Of a stretch of DNA of 64,000 bases, positions 1 to 12,100 are shown in pieces (position 1 is the stretch's first letter; every line of letters begins with the position of its first letter). The stretch covers positions 3,771,856 to 3,835,855 of the forward strand of contig VZTG01005248.1 of NCBI GenBank assembly GCA_013397845.1. Direction: 5' to 3'. A model generated the notes under the pieces. That model was not told the DNA's origin. It made no database searches and worked only from the letters and a program-made list of their open reading frames with translations. Source of the stretch: Melanocharis versteri. Taxonomy: Eukaryota; Chordata; Aves; Passeriformes; Melanocharitidae. The translations under genes and the position numbers were made by a program.

Positions 1-639
1 TGCTTCTTAACTTGTTTGGCCCATTCAAAAAGGAAAACTGCTCAATCCCAGGCACACATAGCCTATAGTACCTCTTGCCTTTCCCTTTCCTATTCTTCAG
101 AGAACTGACTTTTTTAACACTTGAATACTTTCAAGCAAGAAGTGTGATGTCTCCTGTGTCCTGTATACTGCCTAGTACATAGACAGTATGATGGGAAAAA
201 AGCAGAATTAACTATACATCTCAGAGAAAATAAAGCACAATGTACCTGAGGTCTACAGGTGCACCTTCCTATCCCCCAGCCTGGGTAAACTGGAAAGTCC
301 TGCTGTGTCCATGTGTTCTGCTGAATGGATGCAGCTCTAGTCTGTTGTCCAGGCTGAAGCACAATTTGGAGCACAATAAGCAGTCCTTCCAAAGAAAACC
401 TGAGTGCACAGATGGGAGATTACACGGCAAGGTCCTTCCTGATCTGAAGACCAGAAACAAGGAAAGACTATCCTTCCACCTAAACTCAGACTTTTATTTT
501 AGTGATGGCCTAGTGAAGCTGAAGAGCTGTGGCACCATTCAAGATGTCCTTTCGGGAGTTTTGGGTAGCTGCAATTTAGAGGACAGGTATTTTTATTCTT
601 TGGGCTAACAAGAATTAGGAAAATCTGTAACACTGGAGA
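1..639. other. Unique sequence, no gene recognised
   Basis: Moderately AT-rich DNA with overlapping ORFs on both strands (the longest is 122 codons, 240-608, plus strand). The translation shows no domain, signal peptide or family resemblance that I recognise. No repeat is recognised. It is probably intergenic or intronic. Confidence 0.6.
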
Positions 640-1072
640 ATCACTTATAGAATGGGAAGGAAAGAAGAGGAAAAAAAGCCATCAAAAAACCCAAGAAAAT
701 TCAAATGGTAGAGGAAGAACAGCTAGAAATGGTAAGAGACATAGAGACTTAGAAGAGGCAGGTTGAAATGAGGGAATGAGAGCAGCGAGAGTGAGAAGAC
801 ATCAAAGTGGAAAACTGATACACAGAAGAGCAAGTGGGAATGGAGGAAGAAGAAAAGGGGAAGGAGTATCTTGTAGGGAAGGAGAAAAGATTAGACAGGA
901 AGAAGTAGGAGTGTGACAAAGAGGGATAATAAGGGAGCTGGTACATGAGAGGAGAAGAGGGAAATGGACGAGGAAGGTGACCAAAGGGAAAGAAAAAGAA
1001 AGAGAGAAAGAAAGAGAGAAAGAAAGAGAGAAAGAAAGAGAGAAAGAAAGAAAGAGAGAAAGAAAGAAAGAG

Positions 1073-1138
<66 letters not shown>

Positions 1139-1300
1139 GAAAAAGAAAATGCTGGAGCCAGAACAGAGGAATAAGAGAATCTTAAAGTGAGAAGATTTAT
1201 GGAGAAATGGAAGCAATCACAGAAAAGGAAGAGTGTAAAATGAGAAAATGAGCAATGAAAGCATGAAGAGAGGAAGAAGAGTAAAGGTAACATGAAGTAA
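640..1300 (+). repeat. Purine-skewed block around a GAAA microsatellite
   Basis: The plus strand is dominated by A and G for about 650 bases. For example, 721-780 is about 77 percent purine and 961-1020 about 92 percent, and the core 983-1149 is entirely purine. The flanks are irregular mixtures of GAAG, GGAA and GAGA words. They look like decayed or expanding purine repeat rather than unique sequence. The minus-strand ORFs here, rich in Phe, Leu and Ser, and the plus-strand ORFs, rich in Lys, Arg and Glu, are products of the repeat and not genes. Confidence 0.75.
983..1149 (+). repeat. (GAAA)n / (GAAAGA)n microsatellite, 167-nt pure purine
   Basis: There is no C or T between the CC at 981-982 and the T at 1150. 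The left half alternates GAAA with GAGA units, and the right half (about 1075-1137) is a nearly perfect GAAA tetranucleotide array. Long pure-purine mirror-repeat tracts like this can form triplex (H-DNA) and are usually length-polymorphic; that is general knowledge, not something visible here. Confidence 0.95.
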
Positions 1301-4300
1301 GGCCTCTACATCAAGTGATAGACTTCTGGATGTTAGAATTAAGGTAGATGAACCCCATTGTAAGATGTGAAAAGAACATTTTTTTAAAACTTAGAGGTTA
1401 TAGCTGAAATGCGAGTATTTTGTAGAAAATACAAATTGTTGTGAGTTACAAAAATATTGGGCTGTGCTACATATCACTTTGTAAAAAATGCCAAAGTAGA
1501 ACAAATTACATCAAGACGTTGTGCAGAAATTAGAGAAAGAAAACAGAAACCTGATACTTTATAACACAGGCAGGAAAAAGCTGTCTCATGTATGCTATGA
1601 CCAACAAATCTGTGGGAGCTATTGTGGCTAGGGTCCAACCCTCACTTTATACATTAGTGGGTGTAAAGGGTGATGTCACAGAAGGATTAGGTCTAATCCT
1701 GGACAAGAAAGCCTTGTGATGACTCAACGAGGAGCAGAAAAGACAGAGCTAAATCAGCTTAAAGTCAGGCTCTATGGGTTTGGATGGAATCAGCATTTTG
1801 CATGTGTGGTCATGCTTTGCACGTAACAACACAGTCAGTTCATGGTGATACCCTGTCTACAACTTCCCTACTTCTGCCTCCCATTTCAGCACGCTGCTGG
1901 CCCAGTGTTTGGCTGCCACTAACACAAAATAGGAGACTCCAGGATCGATACAAGGAAAATTTTAATTACCAGCAGAGCTCTTGGCACCACATAAGTTTCA
2001 CAGTGCATTGGCCAGTGCAAATAACCAATACATCAGGGCAGACCTTTGGTTGCCATGTAGTAAAATAGGTGGATGCTTGATAAACCAGCTTTAATTCTCC
2101 AGTTCTGTTGGTAGTCTTTGAATCTTCTGTCTGGCAAAGCACAGGCTAGTTTGAAGTAACCAAATTTTCTCACCTGCTAAATGGTAGTTGTGGATTACCC
2201 AGTCCCTCTGACCCCAGAGCTCTGCTGAATGAATGGCAGATGAGAGGACAGGTCTTTCTGGACAGGACTGCAATTTGTGTAGAAGCTATTGACGAGCCCT
2301 GAAACATCTTTGCAACAAGCCCTTTAGTCAGACTATCACATGCATGGAAATCAGATAGGCAGTAAGGAGCTCAGAGCACCTCTGTGTCATCATTGCCTGA
2401 ATCAGAAGCAAAAGGTGAGTGATTTGAGTGTTGTCTAAAGTGGTCACTGCATGGAAGGCCTATTCTCATGACTAGTGCTATAGATATCTTTCTTGTATTG
2501 AAATGAAAGCAAACCATATGCAGGGATTTATAGAAAATTTAATTTAATTTTTACTAGAAAAGCACCAGAATCCTGTTTGGGGAAGTAACAAATGGAAAAC
2601 TTTGCAGCACATCATGGTTCTGATAGCTATTTCCTTATTTATTTATTTTCGAAAGTAATACAGAAGTGAGTGATAATTGTTGCTGAGATGATTTTTATTT
2701 CAGAGTTTTTATTTCAGAGAGGTTCAATTTAACAGTTTTCTTTAGGCTTTAAGGAGATTAAAGAAATAGGGACTCCAGTGATACAGCCCAGTGTAACGTT
2801 TCTTTACTCGCACTTGTTTTTAATCTCAAAAAAATAATTACGTCCTTGAAAAGTGCCATTTAGGCAAAACAGATTTTTAAAAGTCTTGCAGGTTTATTTC
2901 AGAAATTTGCTAGACAGTGTGGGGGCTGCTCTAAAAGCTCTGTTTTGCAGCTGACAGTTTAAAACTTTAAATGGGACAGCCAAATCTGCCCCAGAGGTTA
3001 GTCCCCTAATGTGGATGTGACAGTTGGAGTAAATTTGGTCCATTGTTTTCAGTGTTATTTACTCAATTATTAAATTACTACAGCAAGGCTTGGAGGTGTA
3101 AGAAAAGAGTCCAGGAAACACACTCTAGCACATGGAATAAAAATGAGAAAAATATCAATTTTTCCCACTAGGAAGAATGCAATTAGATGATATTTCACAG
3201 TCAAAATATTGAGTCAACTGGAAAAAACATAACTACAGAAATCAATGACAATGGTTATCTGGCAGCTCTTTGTCACCCTTTGCGTGACAACTTTCATATA
3301 CTTCATTTGAGTCACTTCCCAAAGGACAGTTGTCAGTCCAGCTGTCAAAACCACATCCATCTGGAATAGCTCTGCAGAGAGAGGTCCCAGCCTGAGGGCA
3401 TGAGGGAATCCCAGCACCTTGGGCACATGGAGAGGAAGTTGCACTGTCCTCATGTGCTACCCTAGCAGGGGACAATAGACAGAGCCAGCCCAACAACTGG
3501 TGATCCTCTCCGCACTATGGAAAAGTGTTCTGGCAGGCAGGACGAGTCTCCTTTCTTCCTTCAGCTGGCGAGGCTTTTCTTGTCTCGTGAGTTTCTTGCT
3601 TTCATGAGGAGGCAGCACCATTGTTGATCAGGAACTGGTAATTTGCTATGACAACATCTTATAATCTCTCCCATAAAGCTTTCTGAGGTCATTTAACCAT
3701 TGTCTTGGGTCCAAGTGTGGAGGAAAATAGCAGAAAACCACTTCAACCTCATGTGTTTCTGAGAATGATCTGGAAGAGATTTTGGAGCACTAAAAGGAAA
3801 AAGAAGTCAAAACAAGGTCATATCTGCAAAAGGACTCAGGGTTGAGGAAGTTCTGGATAAATTTGGGTGTAGCTGAGCATAATTATGATCCTGAAATCCC
3901 CTGCTCAGCTGCAGCTAACCCAATAAAGATACCTAAATTCACCAGGGGACCCTCTGTTTGATGTTTAACATTACTATTATGAGAATTCAGTTCTCTGCAA
4001 CCCATCTCAAATTGCCCTAGTATGAGAAGTTCAGCAGCTGGTTCAACACTTGATCAGGTTTCAGAAATAGGAATTTTCCCCTTAGTCTCTCTTTAAGTTG
4101 GAACATATTCTCAGGTCATTCATAGCAAACACGCAGAGCAGTGTGCTGCTTGAAAAACACAGTTAGGATTTTTTTTAAAGGAAACTGAGTTTTTTTAAGC
4201 CTTCATAATATGATACAGTAGCTTTTCTTATACTTGGAAAAAATGTGAATTTTTGTCTCTAGGCCTTCCTTGGGCTAGACTGAGAAATTTCAACGCCAAG

Positions 4301-5995
4301 TCTTTCATTTCTTGATTGAGCATCAGACCTCTTCAGATGCAGGTTGTTCTGTATGCTTTGTTGCATCTTCTTGAGTTGAATTTGGAATAATCACAGGAAA
4401 AAAGAAGACTAACAAGATGAAAAGGAGATCACAATAAGGGGCTCAATCCTGAAAATTAGGGGCTATAATAAACATCACAAGGAGAAGAAAGATGTCTTGA
4501 TTCTTGTTACCGTTTCCCGGAATGTTTGCTCATTTTATTCAGTGACTACTTAATATCAAAGCAGGAGGAGAAATTAGTTTGAATTCCCACTGGCTGAAGA
4601 GGGAAATGAAACTTGATGCTCATACTTCTTGAATAATTACTTTTGTCTTGAGTTTGCATGGCAGTTTTTTGGTAGCTGGGTGGCTGCAGGGCTGGCTTCT
4701 GTGAGAAGCTGCTAGAAGTTTCCTTTATGTCTGACAGACCAATGCATCTGGCTCCAAGTGTGTGCCCAGGATCTCCAAAGAGTTTCTCTGAGGGCAGCAT
4801 AAGGAAGGGAAGGGCTCTGCTGGAGGCAAGGGTGGATGAGAAGGTCATACTGTCCCTTGGCAGTCAACAGGGGGGTAATACATGGATTATAAATGAATGG
4901 CACCACTCAGGAGATGGGAACCAGGCTGGGAATACTAAGGATGTCGAGCACAGGGGCTGCAGGAGAGGAAGTGGGAATTGGGAACAGAAGGGGAATTAAA
5001 GGTCTGAGAGAATGCTTGATAAAGGGTTTGGAGAAGAAAGGTGACAGATGGGAAAGGAAGGTTGGGTTTCAAGAAGGATTAAGAAGGCCTTATTTCTCTG
5101 GTTTAGAGGTTTGGGGATTGCAAAGACTGCCTCTGGGGGAACAGGCTTAGTGAAAGTTATGGGAAAATAATTGTCAGAGATGAAGTAAGTTTAAGCAAGG
5201 AGAGATGGGGAGGAAGATGAGTGGCTTTTGTATGGGAGGAAGGTGATTTGGAACAGCAGAGGCCTTGGAAAGGGACAACATGGAAGGGGAGCCTCAACAC
5301 AGAAGGAATTTGAAGGAGTTTTTAGGCAGAAAGTACTGGGGAATTTAAAGCTTGGAACAGAAGGGAGTGAAGACGCTATGGTGTGAGGGAGAAGTTTGGG
5401 TTACCAGTCTGGGGAATATTGTTTTCTGGGCTCCGATGTCAGAGAAGAGGCACACACAGAGAGAACTGCCTCCTTGCCCAAAGAACAGCCCTTCCTGTTT
5501 TCACTGTTTGTAGAAATTAGAATAGCCCTATTTTGGACAGAATAATCCAGAGATTACCTTTAAAGTCAGAATGACGTGAATTCTGAGTGATCTGTGGAAT
5601 TATTATGCCATATGAAAATTCTCCACATGACAGCTAATTTGAGAGACTGAAACTTAGTGTTTCTGAACTCATTTCACACAGAAAGTGTGCCCAGTAAATC
5701 CCAGTTTTAAACCAGACATTATTCCACACAATGTCATGCATCAATTTAATTTTTACTATTTCCTTAAATATCTCTTCTCTGTCGGAAACTGATCCCAAAT
5801 CCTTCTGTCAGATCTTAGATCCTTCAGTAGATGGCCCGATAATCCTACTCTCCCTATGCCATGAGCACTGAATTTGCATCAGTTCATGTCAGCACACTTT
5901 TGTTCTGCTTTTCTTTCCGGATAGGGCAACACTGAGCTCTCTTGAAATCCTGTCCGTAATACATGGTTGTTTACAAACCGCTTGACACAGAAGTC
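1301..5995. other. Unique AT-rich sequence, no gene recognised
   Basis: About 4.7 kb without a recognisable gene or young repeat. ORFs are at most about 100 codons and overlap on both strands. The part from about 4780 to 5420 is again G+A-biased on the plus strand but has no clear repeat unit. A 14-bp tandem duplication at 2692-2719 is listed separately. Confidence 0.55.
2692..2719 (+). repeat. Perfect 14-bp tandem duplication
   Basis: The unit TTTTTATTTCAGAG occurs at 2692-2705 and again at 2706-2719 with no mismatch. It resembles a local slippage duplication. Each unit also resembles a polypyrimidine tract followed by CAG, that is, a 3' splice-site-like word, which is probably coincidental. 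Confidence 0.85.
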
Positions 5996-6115
5996 ACAGC
6001 ACATATTTGTGTTGGCCGGTAATCCTTTGTCAATGATGGATGAAGATCAGGTGTCATTTCTGATTCTTTTGGATGTGTCAGCTGCCTCCAGTACTGTTGA
6101 CCATGAACCGACCTG
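5996..6115 (+). mobile_element. Fossil LINE (L2-like) reverse transcriptase fragment
   Basis: In the plus-strand frame beginning at 5967, the bases at about 6046-6111 encode a run ending LLDVSAASSTVDHE. This matches the RT block containing the first catalytic Asp in L2- and Rex-type LINEs, where the usual pattern is a Leu-Leu-Asp-Leu-Ser-Ala-Ala-Phe-Asp-Thr-Val-Asp-His block. The catalytic Asp is kept, but the Phe-Asp that normally follows Ala-Ala reads Ser-Ser. The CR1 version of this block is different (Tyr-Leu-Asp-Phe-x-Lys-Ala-Phe-Asp), so this is not simply another CR1 piece. The ORF ends at 6152 and no later RT motif is visible, so the element is truncated and dead. The family call is inferred from one motif only. 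Confidence 0.5.
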
Positions 6116-8290
6116 CACTCTGGCAGTCTGGAAGCAAGGACAAATGGAATGAGTTGTGGAGCTCAGAGCTCGCAGCTTTGAGCCCTGAAGCGTGTTGGCA
6201 GTGGGCTGAGGCAGGGATCATTATTAACATCTCTTCTGTGTTAAAAGAAACTCAGATAATTCTTCATTTCACAGCATTTTTATTAATGTGTTTACCAATT
6301 AACGTTTTGATAATGCAGCTTTGGCACTGATATAAGTCTCTACTTGCTTGCTACATAAATTTAAAAAAAAAAATCCTGTAAGTTTATACCAAATATTTTC
6401 TACTAATATTTTCCCCCACAGTCATTTGCCTTTAGCTCATACTTCCTTCAACTGCCTTCAAAAATAGATGAAAAAGGTTTCCATACAGCAAGCTCTGAAA
6501 TGCCACCCACCTACCCCTCAACAAGCAACCAAACTAGTCTCTGTTGGACCTGGGGGTATGGTATAGGTTTTATAACCAAAGATGGAGGCAATTCTGCTAG
6601 ATAGTTCCTCTTGTCCTTTTTGGCTCCATTGCCAGTATCTCTGCTGCTCTCAATGAGAGGTTGCAGCATACTAATTTCTTCCATTCAGTCAGAATTTGGG
6701 TTACGCACAGCTCCAGGGGTCTCTTCTATGCTATGTATACAATTTAAATGATGGGGGAGGAGAGAAGGATTGCCTGTGCTTTTCTGCCTCCACTTCTCTA
6801 TTCTCTGTGCGGCAGTTAAAGTTGCCTCTAAGTTGCAAACCAAAAATCAGCAGTCTGAAGCCCACCTGGAGACAGCTGACAACTGCTCACACATGGGTTC
6901 AAGCACTGCCTGTGTGTACAGCTGTTCTTGGGAAATCTGCATGAGCCGTTGAATAGAGCGACCAGGTGATCCTGGCATCAAGGGACACCTAGAGAATTTT
7001 GCATCCAAAGGAGGAAAAAGCATGGACGACACTGATAACCCAGTCTGAAGGGAACCAGCTTCTTGATGCAATTCCTATGGCAAGGAATATTGTGCCATGT
7101 TAGGTCAGCCATGGGAGGAGCCCATGTTTAAACTACTTGTCAGGTGCAAATATGAGATAAACAGAGACAAAGTTCTCTACCTTGCATTTACTGGCCTCCC
7201 AGGTGCGATTTGTCAGAGAGGTAGGTAATTAGGTGGAGAGATAACCCAACGATTAATAGCAAAATCAGATCAGTGTACCATAGACATTCTGGATAAGCAC
7301 TACGAGGACAGGAAATTTTGCATTTTACAAAGGGGGGCAGTAGAGGGATTTTCCTTTTCTTTTAAAGATTCAGTTACGTGTCAGCATAGCTCTATCGTTA
7401 GACATGGCCTGTGAAATCCTGCTATAGTAAGACAGTTAAATCCATGCCCTCTACCAAGAGAAATAAGACTTTATCTCATGTCTTCCATACATTGTATTAA
7501 CTTCTCTAGTTATTTGCTGAAAAGGGAAAAAAATAAGGTGGTAGATTACACAATCCTGACATTTGTCCACTTGCTGCTGCTTTTTTTGGCCCCACTTTAG
7601 CTAGAAAGACTAGAGCGTTGGGAAGCAAATGGATTTCCCTGAGGACCCTGAACAAGTGCTGTGCCACAGCCAACAGCTTAAGCCACTTGGAAAAAGTGCA
7701 ATGTTGTGTCTTCCAAAAACTGTTCCCAGGGCTTCATAATATTTGATGATTAGACCAGGGTTGTTTACTGTAGGGTGGCAGCTATGCTCAGTCCAGACTT
7801 GTTGCTTTATTATGCACTGGCTCAATCTGTTTGTGCAACACTTCGCGTGTGGTGATAAAGCCAGTAAAACATTGGCCATGGTGTAGTGCTATTTAGTAAA
7901 CTGTGAAAGTCTGTTTTGCTCTTTCCAGAATACTAAGCGTAGATGGATTTCAACTGCCTTGAAGTTTTATACGAAATAAAATTACTATGTGTTAAGTGAT
8001 TACTGTTAGATTGGTCCACTATCTGACCTCAAATCTGCCCAATTATCTTACAATACTCCACCTCAGCCTTTGTTCACTGCCATCCCTAGCCGTCTTCTCC
8101 ATCAGCTGTGAGTCAGCACTTCTATGTTTTTTCTGTAAGACATCTACCCGAGGTGCCAGCGGCAGGTGCAGGAGACAGAGACAGCTGCACAGGATTGTTT
8201 TAACATCAGTGCTGTGTTTTACAGTTGTAAAGTGTTTCCAAAGTTTATTTTCCTTAGTGAAATGAAAACAACAAAAAGAGTAAATCCGTT
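6116..8290. other. Unique AT-rich sequence, no gene recognised
   Basis: No recognised exon, RNA gene or repeat. ORFs stay under 90 codons. A short A run lies at about 6361-6372. Confidence 0.55.
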
Positions 8291-8336
8291 TGTGTAACTT
8301 TTTGTGTAACTTTTACTTACAATTTTCGTTGTAAGT
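8291..8336 (+). repeat. 12-bp tandem duplication abutting a perfect hairpin
   Basis: TGTGTAACTTTT occurs at 8291-8302 and again, without a mismatch, at 8303-8314. The next base starts an inverted repeat, ACTTACAA (8315-8322) and TTGTAAGT (8329-8336), around a 6-nt loop. The three elements abut directly. No function is assigned. Confidence 0.8.
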
Positions 8337-9045
8337 CTTCAGTTGACTACGTTCCTTCAGTTTAGTTTTATTTTTCATTATTCTATAATCCTCTGTGGCT
8401 TGAGACAACAGGGATTGAGTTTCATTTACGTAGACAAGTTATACAAGGAACATTACCACAGCAACTAAAATCCTGATTTATAAGACAAAACATAGCTCCC
8501 TCCTCTATTCAAAAAAGATTTACAAGTATTTTGCTAATCATACCTCCACAGTTCCTTTGATTTCCAAATGAAGTGCTGCCTATATTATTAATAGTACTGT
8601 CACCTTGACTGATGCAAATTCAACTGGCTGTTTTATGTCACTTGAAGGGTTGGCTTTTCAATTTCAAATTTTCTGGTTCTCATCTTCCTATGCCCTGAGC
8701 CAAAACAATGCCCTAGAAATGATTTTGTTACATTTAATATTTCCTGAAAACCACTCGATGTGGCAGGGTCAGTATGACTGTCCCTTTCATTTTCTTCTTT
8801 GAGTAACAGCCAGGTAGTACTCTTTCCCTGAGAAAGGATTTTATCAATCAGAATATAATGATTTCATTATGGGATGTGTTTTAACTACCTTTCCCTGAGT
8901 TGTTTTTTTTTTATGTCTGAAGTATGGTATTCCATGTTACTATCTGACCATGCAAGAAAAACCCCCCCTCCAAAACACAAGACAAGCCTGGAATGAGAGG
9001 TTGAATCTCTGCTCAGTTTCAGATTTTCTGCCATGCAGGTCAGTC
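8337..9045. other. Unique AT-rich sequence, no gene recognised
   Basis: No recognised gene or repeat. The ORFs are short and unremarkable. Confidence 0.5.
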
Positions 9046-9135
9046 CACACAGTCTCTATCTTAGCTCCTGAACTGCAAAACAGGGAATAATAACCTGCAC
9101 CTTTGCAGACCTTTGTCAGGCTATGAAATGTTCAA
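9046..9135 (+). mobile_element. Ancient MIR/L2-type retroposon remnant
   Basis: The words at about 9050-9110 follow the conserved right part of MIR/L2-type elements in order. A decayed 'cctcagtttcc'-like stretch is followed by GCAAAACAGGGAATAATAA (about 9075-9093), which corresponds to the usual 'tgtaaaatggggataataa' block, and then by a CCTGCACCT stretch. Divergence is high, as expected for an insertion older than the radiation of birds. The boundaries are approximate. Confidence 0.5.
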
Positions 9136-12100
9136 GTACCCTTCCCTAGCGTAACTGTGGCAAGGGTAGGAGTGATATCAGTTCCTGTGCTGGGAGCTTG
9201 TGTAGATTTCTCTATCACAGCAGAAAAATTAGCCCACGCTGTCTTGATTAAGCTGTGTGCAAATCCAGGAGGTGTTGGATAGTTTGGGTGGCGTTTCTTG
9301 TTTAAGCAGTTGTTGTCATATCCTCCAGGGACTAGCTGGTGAGCAGACTGCTGTAGCAGTAGCAGTAATATATGCTGAAGCTTGAACCCCACTAAGGACA
9401 TTAAAAAATACTCTTGTCTCAGAAGTTCCAAATAAATATTCAAATAAAAATTGCATTTTGGTCTCATTTATGTGCAACCTCCCTTCCCACCTATTTCTGA
9501 CCCTCAAAGAGAAAGTCACAAAGACCCTGCCTTATCTACTGGAATGTGAAATTCTAAGAGCTTACTGGATGGAACCTTTACAAAACTTCCTTCTAGTCTG
9601 AGGCATGTCCTTTTTAAAAAGTAGGAAGGAAGTTTACAAAAGAAAACTACTCTGTAAGGTTTGGGGAAAAAAATACCCCAGTTGCAAATATATGCAGTTG
9701 AAATACAAGCAGAACTCAGCTGATAGCAAGCGCATTCCAGTTAATTCCAGGTAATTTGTGAGGCTGCATTAGCTGAGAGCATGCAGGATGGCTAAGAGCA
9801 GGTAAAATGGGCTTGTGGGGTAGGGGCCCTGTCCTTCAACTCATAGAAAATTGTATTTCCTACATCTATGGGAAAACAAGAGACTGTGCCACCCATGATC
9901 TCCCTTACCATCATAAGACTGCAAGTTGGAGCTTGACTAATGGCATAAATGTCAGCATGAACCTCATCAAGACCAGACTTATCTCATGCTGGATGATGAG
10001 TGTAAGCTCAGCAGAAGTAAAGGGAGAGCCAGGCATCCACAGACCTGCAGGGTACACGGGTCAGGGCGCTGTGTCAGTCTGGCCTTGATCGTACCGCTCA
10101 CCTGCCTTTGTGCTGGTGCCACATAGCGATGGAAACCTGATTCCTGGAACAAGAGTCCTGGGGGTACTGTCACGTGGAGAGAGGGCTTTTCTGCTCTTTG
10201 TGGGAAAGTGTCTGTCTGTAGTCTGATTGCTAATGGCCAGTGTAGTCAAAGTTTCTTTCTGGTATCAGAATAGTAACACAGGTTGATGAAACCTGGGTGA
10301 ACATTTTCTGTGGATTAGCTACACTGCCTTTGAAAATAGAGGCTGGACCTGTCTTCAAAACTCATGAAAATGGAGAACACCTTGTTAGGAGTAAAGCTTT
10401 TTAAAAGAGACTCAGACTGACTTTTATTTTCACTTTTTTTCTCTTTGAGCATTTACAATCCCTTCTTGGTCTTCCTATGCAGCAAAAATAACTGAAACAA
10501 AATAGAAACAGCAATATAGAGCCTAATAAATTCAATTGAAGGTATGCTTTGGTTTCATCAGCTACAGGAAATAACTGTAAAAAAAGACTAAGGTGACTAT
10601 CAAGGTTAAGAGTATAATAATACAAAGCAAATAGTTTTTGTTTGCTTGTTCATTAGTCGTTAACTAGCACATCTGTAATCCTCTGTTTGCTGATAATTTA
10701 GACTATGGTCATGTGAATTCACTAAAAACACTGGACTTAGTGAACCTCCTAATGTCCAACAACGTGGTATTTCCAAGAACAGATGAGCGTCTGTGTTAAT
10801 TTACTGTCAGTCTACCTGGAACAGGCCAGTCGCTGATTAAACACACACTGAGGACAAATCAATAGAGAGCCATATCTTTGATCTATTTGGTGCTGTTTCT
10901 GACTACATGAAGTAATGCTCTTAATGAAAGACGGCTCTCTTGCTTTTCCAGTGTAAAATCTTGTGTTTCAAATGGTTGCTTATTTAAACCCTGATGAAAT
11001 AGTAACAAGAAGTTGCTTCTGTTTACTTGTTTCAAACAGTGCAATAGCAGCTTGCTAATGTTGCTCTTATCTGGTTTAAGGTTCTGTTTAGCGGTTTTTA
11101 CATGTGACCCAGAAATCATGTCTTGATCTTTGTCAATAGCAAATGGGAGGATTTCCTAAAGATCCAATTTACATCTATTTTGTAATGTTAAATTGGTCAA
11201 GTGTGGTGCCCCAACGTCACAAGATACGACTGCTGAATTCTCTAGGGATGAATCCTGGCTTAGCTGACGGAAGAGCTAGGACCAGCACTGGGCATCTGTG
11301 TGCTGTCACCCTGCTTTGACTCTGCCTCACAGATGTGTATTTTATTTTCTTGCAGCACAATCTAACATATCTGTTCACTAGTACTGAACACCCTCTGCTC
11401 TTAGCTGTCTAAATGGTTTTCAAAAATCACAAAAGACTACCTCCACTGCACCATCACTCCAAGTGCTGCCTCCCTGACAAGCATCTCGCTTGCCTCTTCA
11501 TAGTTCTTTGCAAACACCAGTTGAAACAAATGAATCCTTCACTGGCTTTAAGCTATCTGCTGTAGAGGATGCTAAGGTGTCCTATGGTTTCACAGACAAT
11601 GTCTGCCATAGCAAGCTGAAATGACACTGATTTTAAGTCCAGAAGCAGAAATTCGCTCTTCCTTGCCAGGTATAGTTTTATTTTGTGTTGACAGACTTTA
11701 TAGACTTGCTAATCCCTTCCTTCTGGTGTTCCTACCATTTGGGATGGGCCAAACTGTTCTCCAGTAAAAATAAAAATGATAAGGCTGCTGTCAATGCCTT
11801 TCTATACTTCTCTCTACTCTCCCCTCCTGCCCAGCACATGCTGTAGATGTGAAGAGTTTCTACAGATGGCTTATGTGAGTTAAGCTGTACCAGCCTCTCT
11901 AATACCCTCCAGATCTATTCTCTGGCTCACCTAGATCATAGCCCTGGCTGGAGTGTACCACAACTCCTTGTTGGATTGTGTGTTCACCAAAGAAAAATCA
12001 ACCATGTGTAGGAACAGAACAGAGAAAGGGAGAGGCAGAAGCTGATTCCTGCTTTAACTCCTGCCAATATATTCTTCCTAGTGACTCTCACCTATAAAAT

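Noticed and set aside
240..608. 122-codon plus-strand ORF
   Set aside because: No domain, competing ORFs on the other strand, and a length expected by chance in a 64-kb window.
749..1293. Two long minus-strand ORFs (155 and 163 codons) rich in Phe, Leu and Ser
   Set aside because: They are translations of the GAAA microsatellite and its purine-rich flanks. The amino-acid periodicity follows the repeat unit.
2692..2719. Tandem TTTTTATTTCAGAG considered as duplicated 3' splice sites
   Set aside because: No coding or transcript evidence lies downstream. The word is common in AT-rich DNA and the duplication is explained by slippage.
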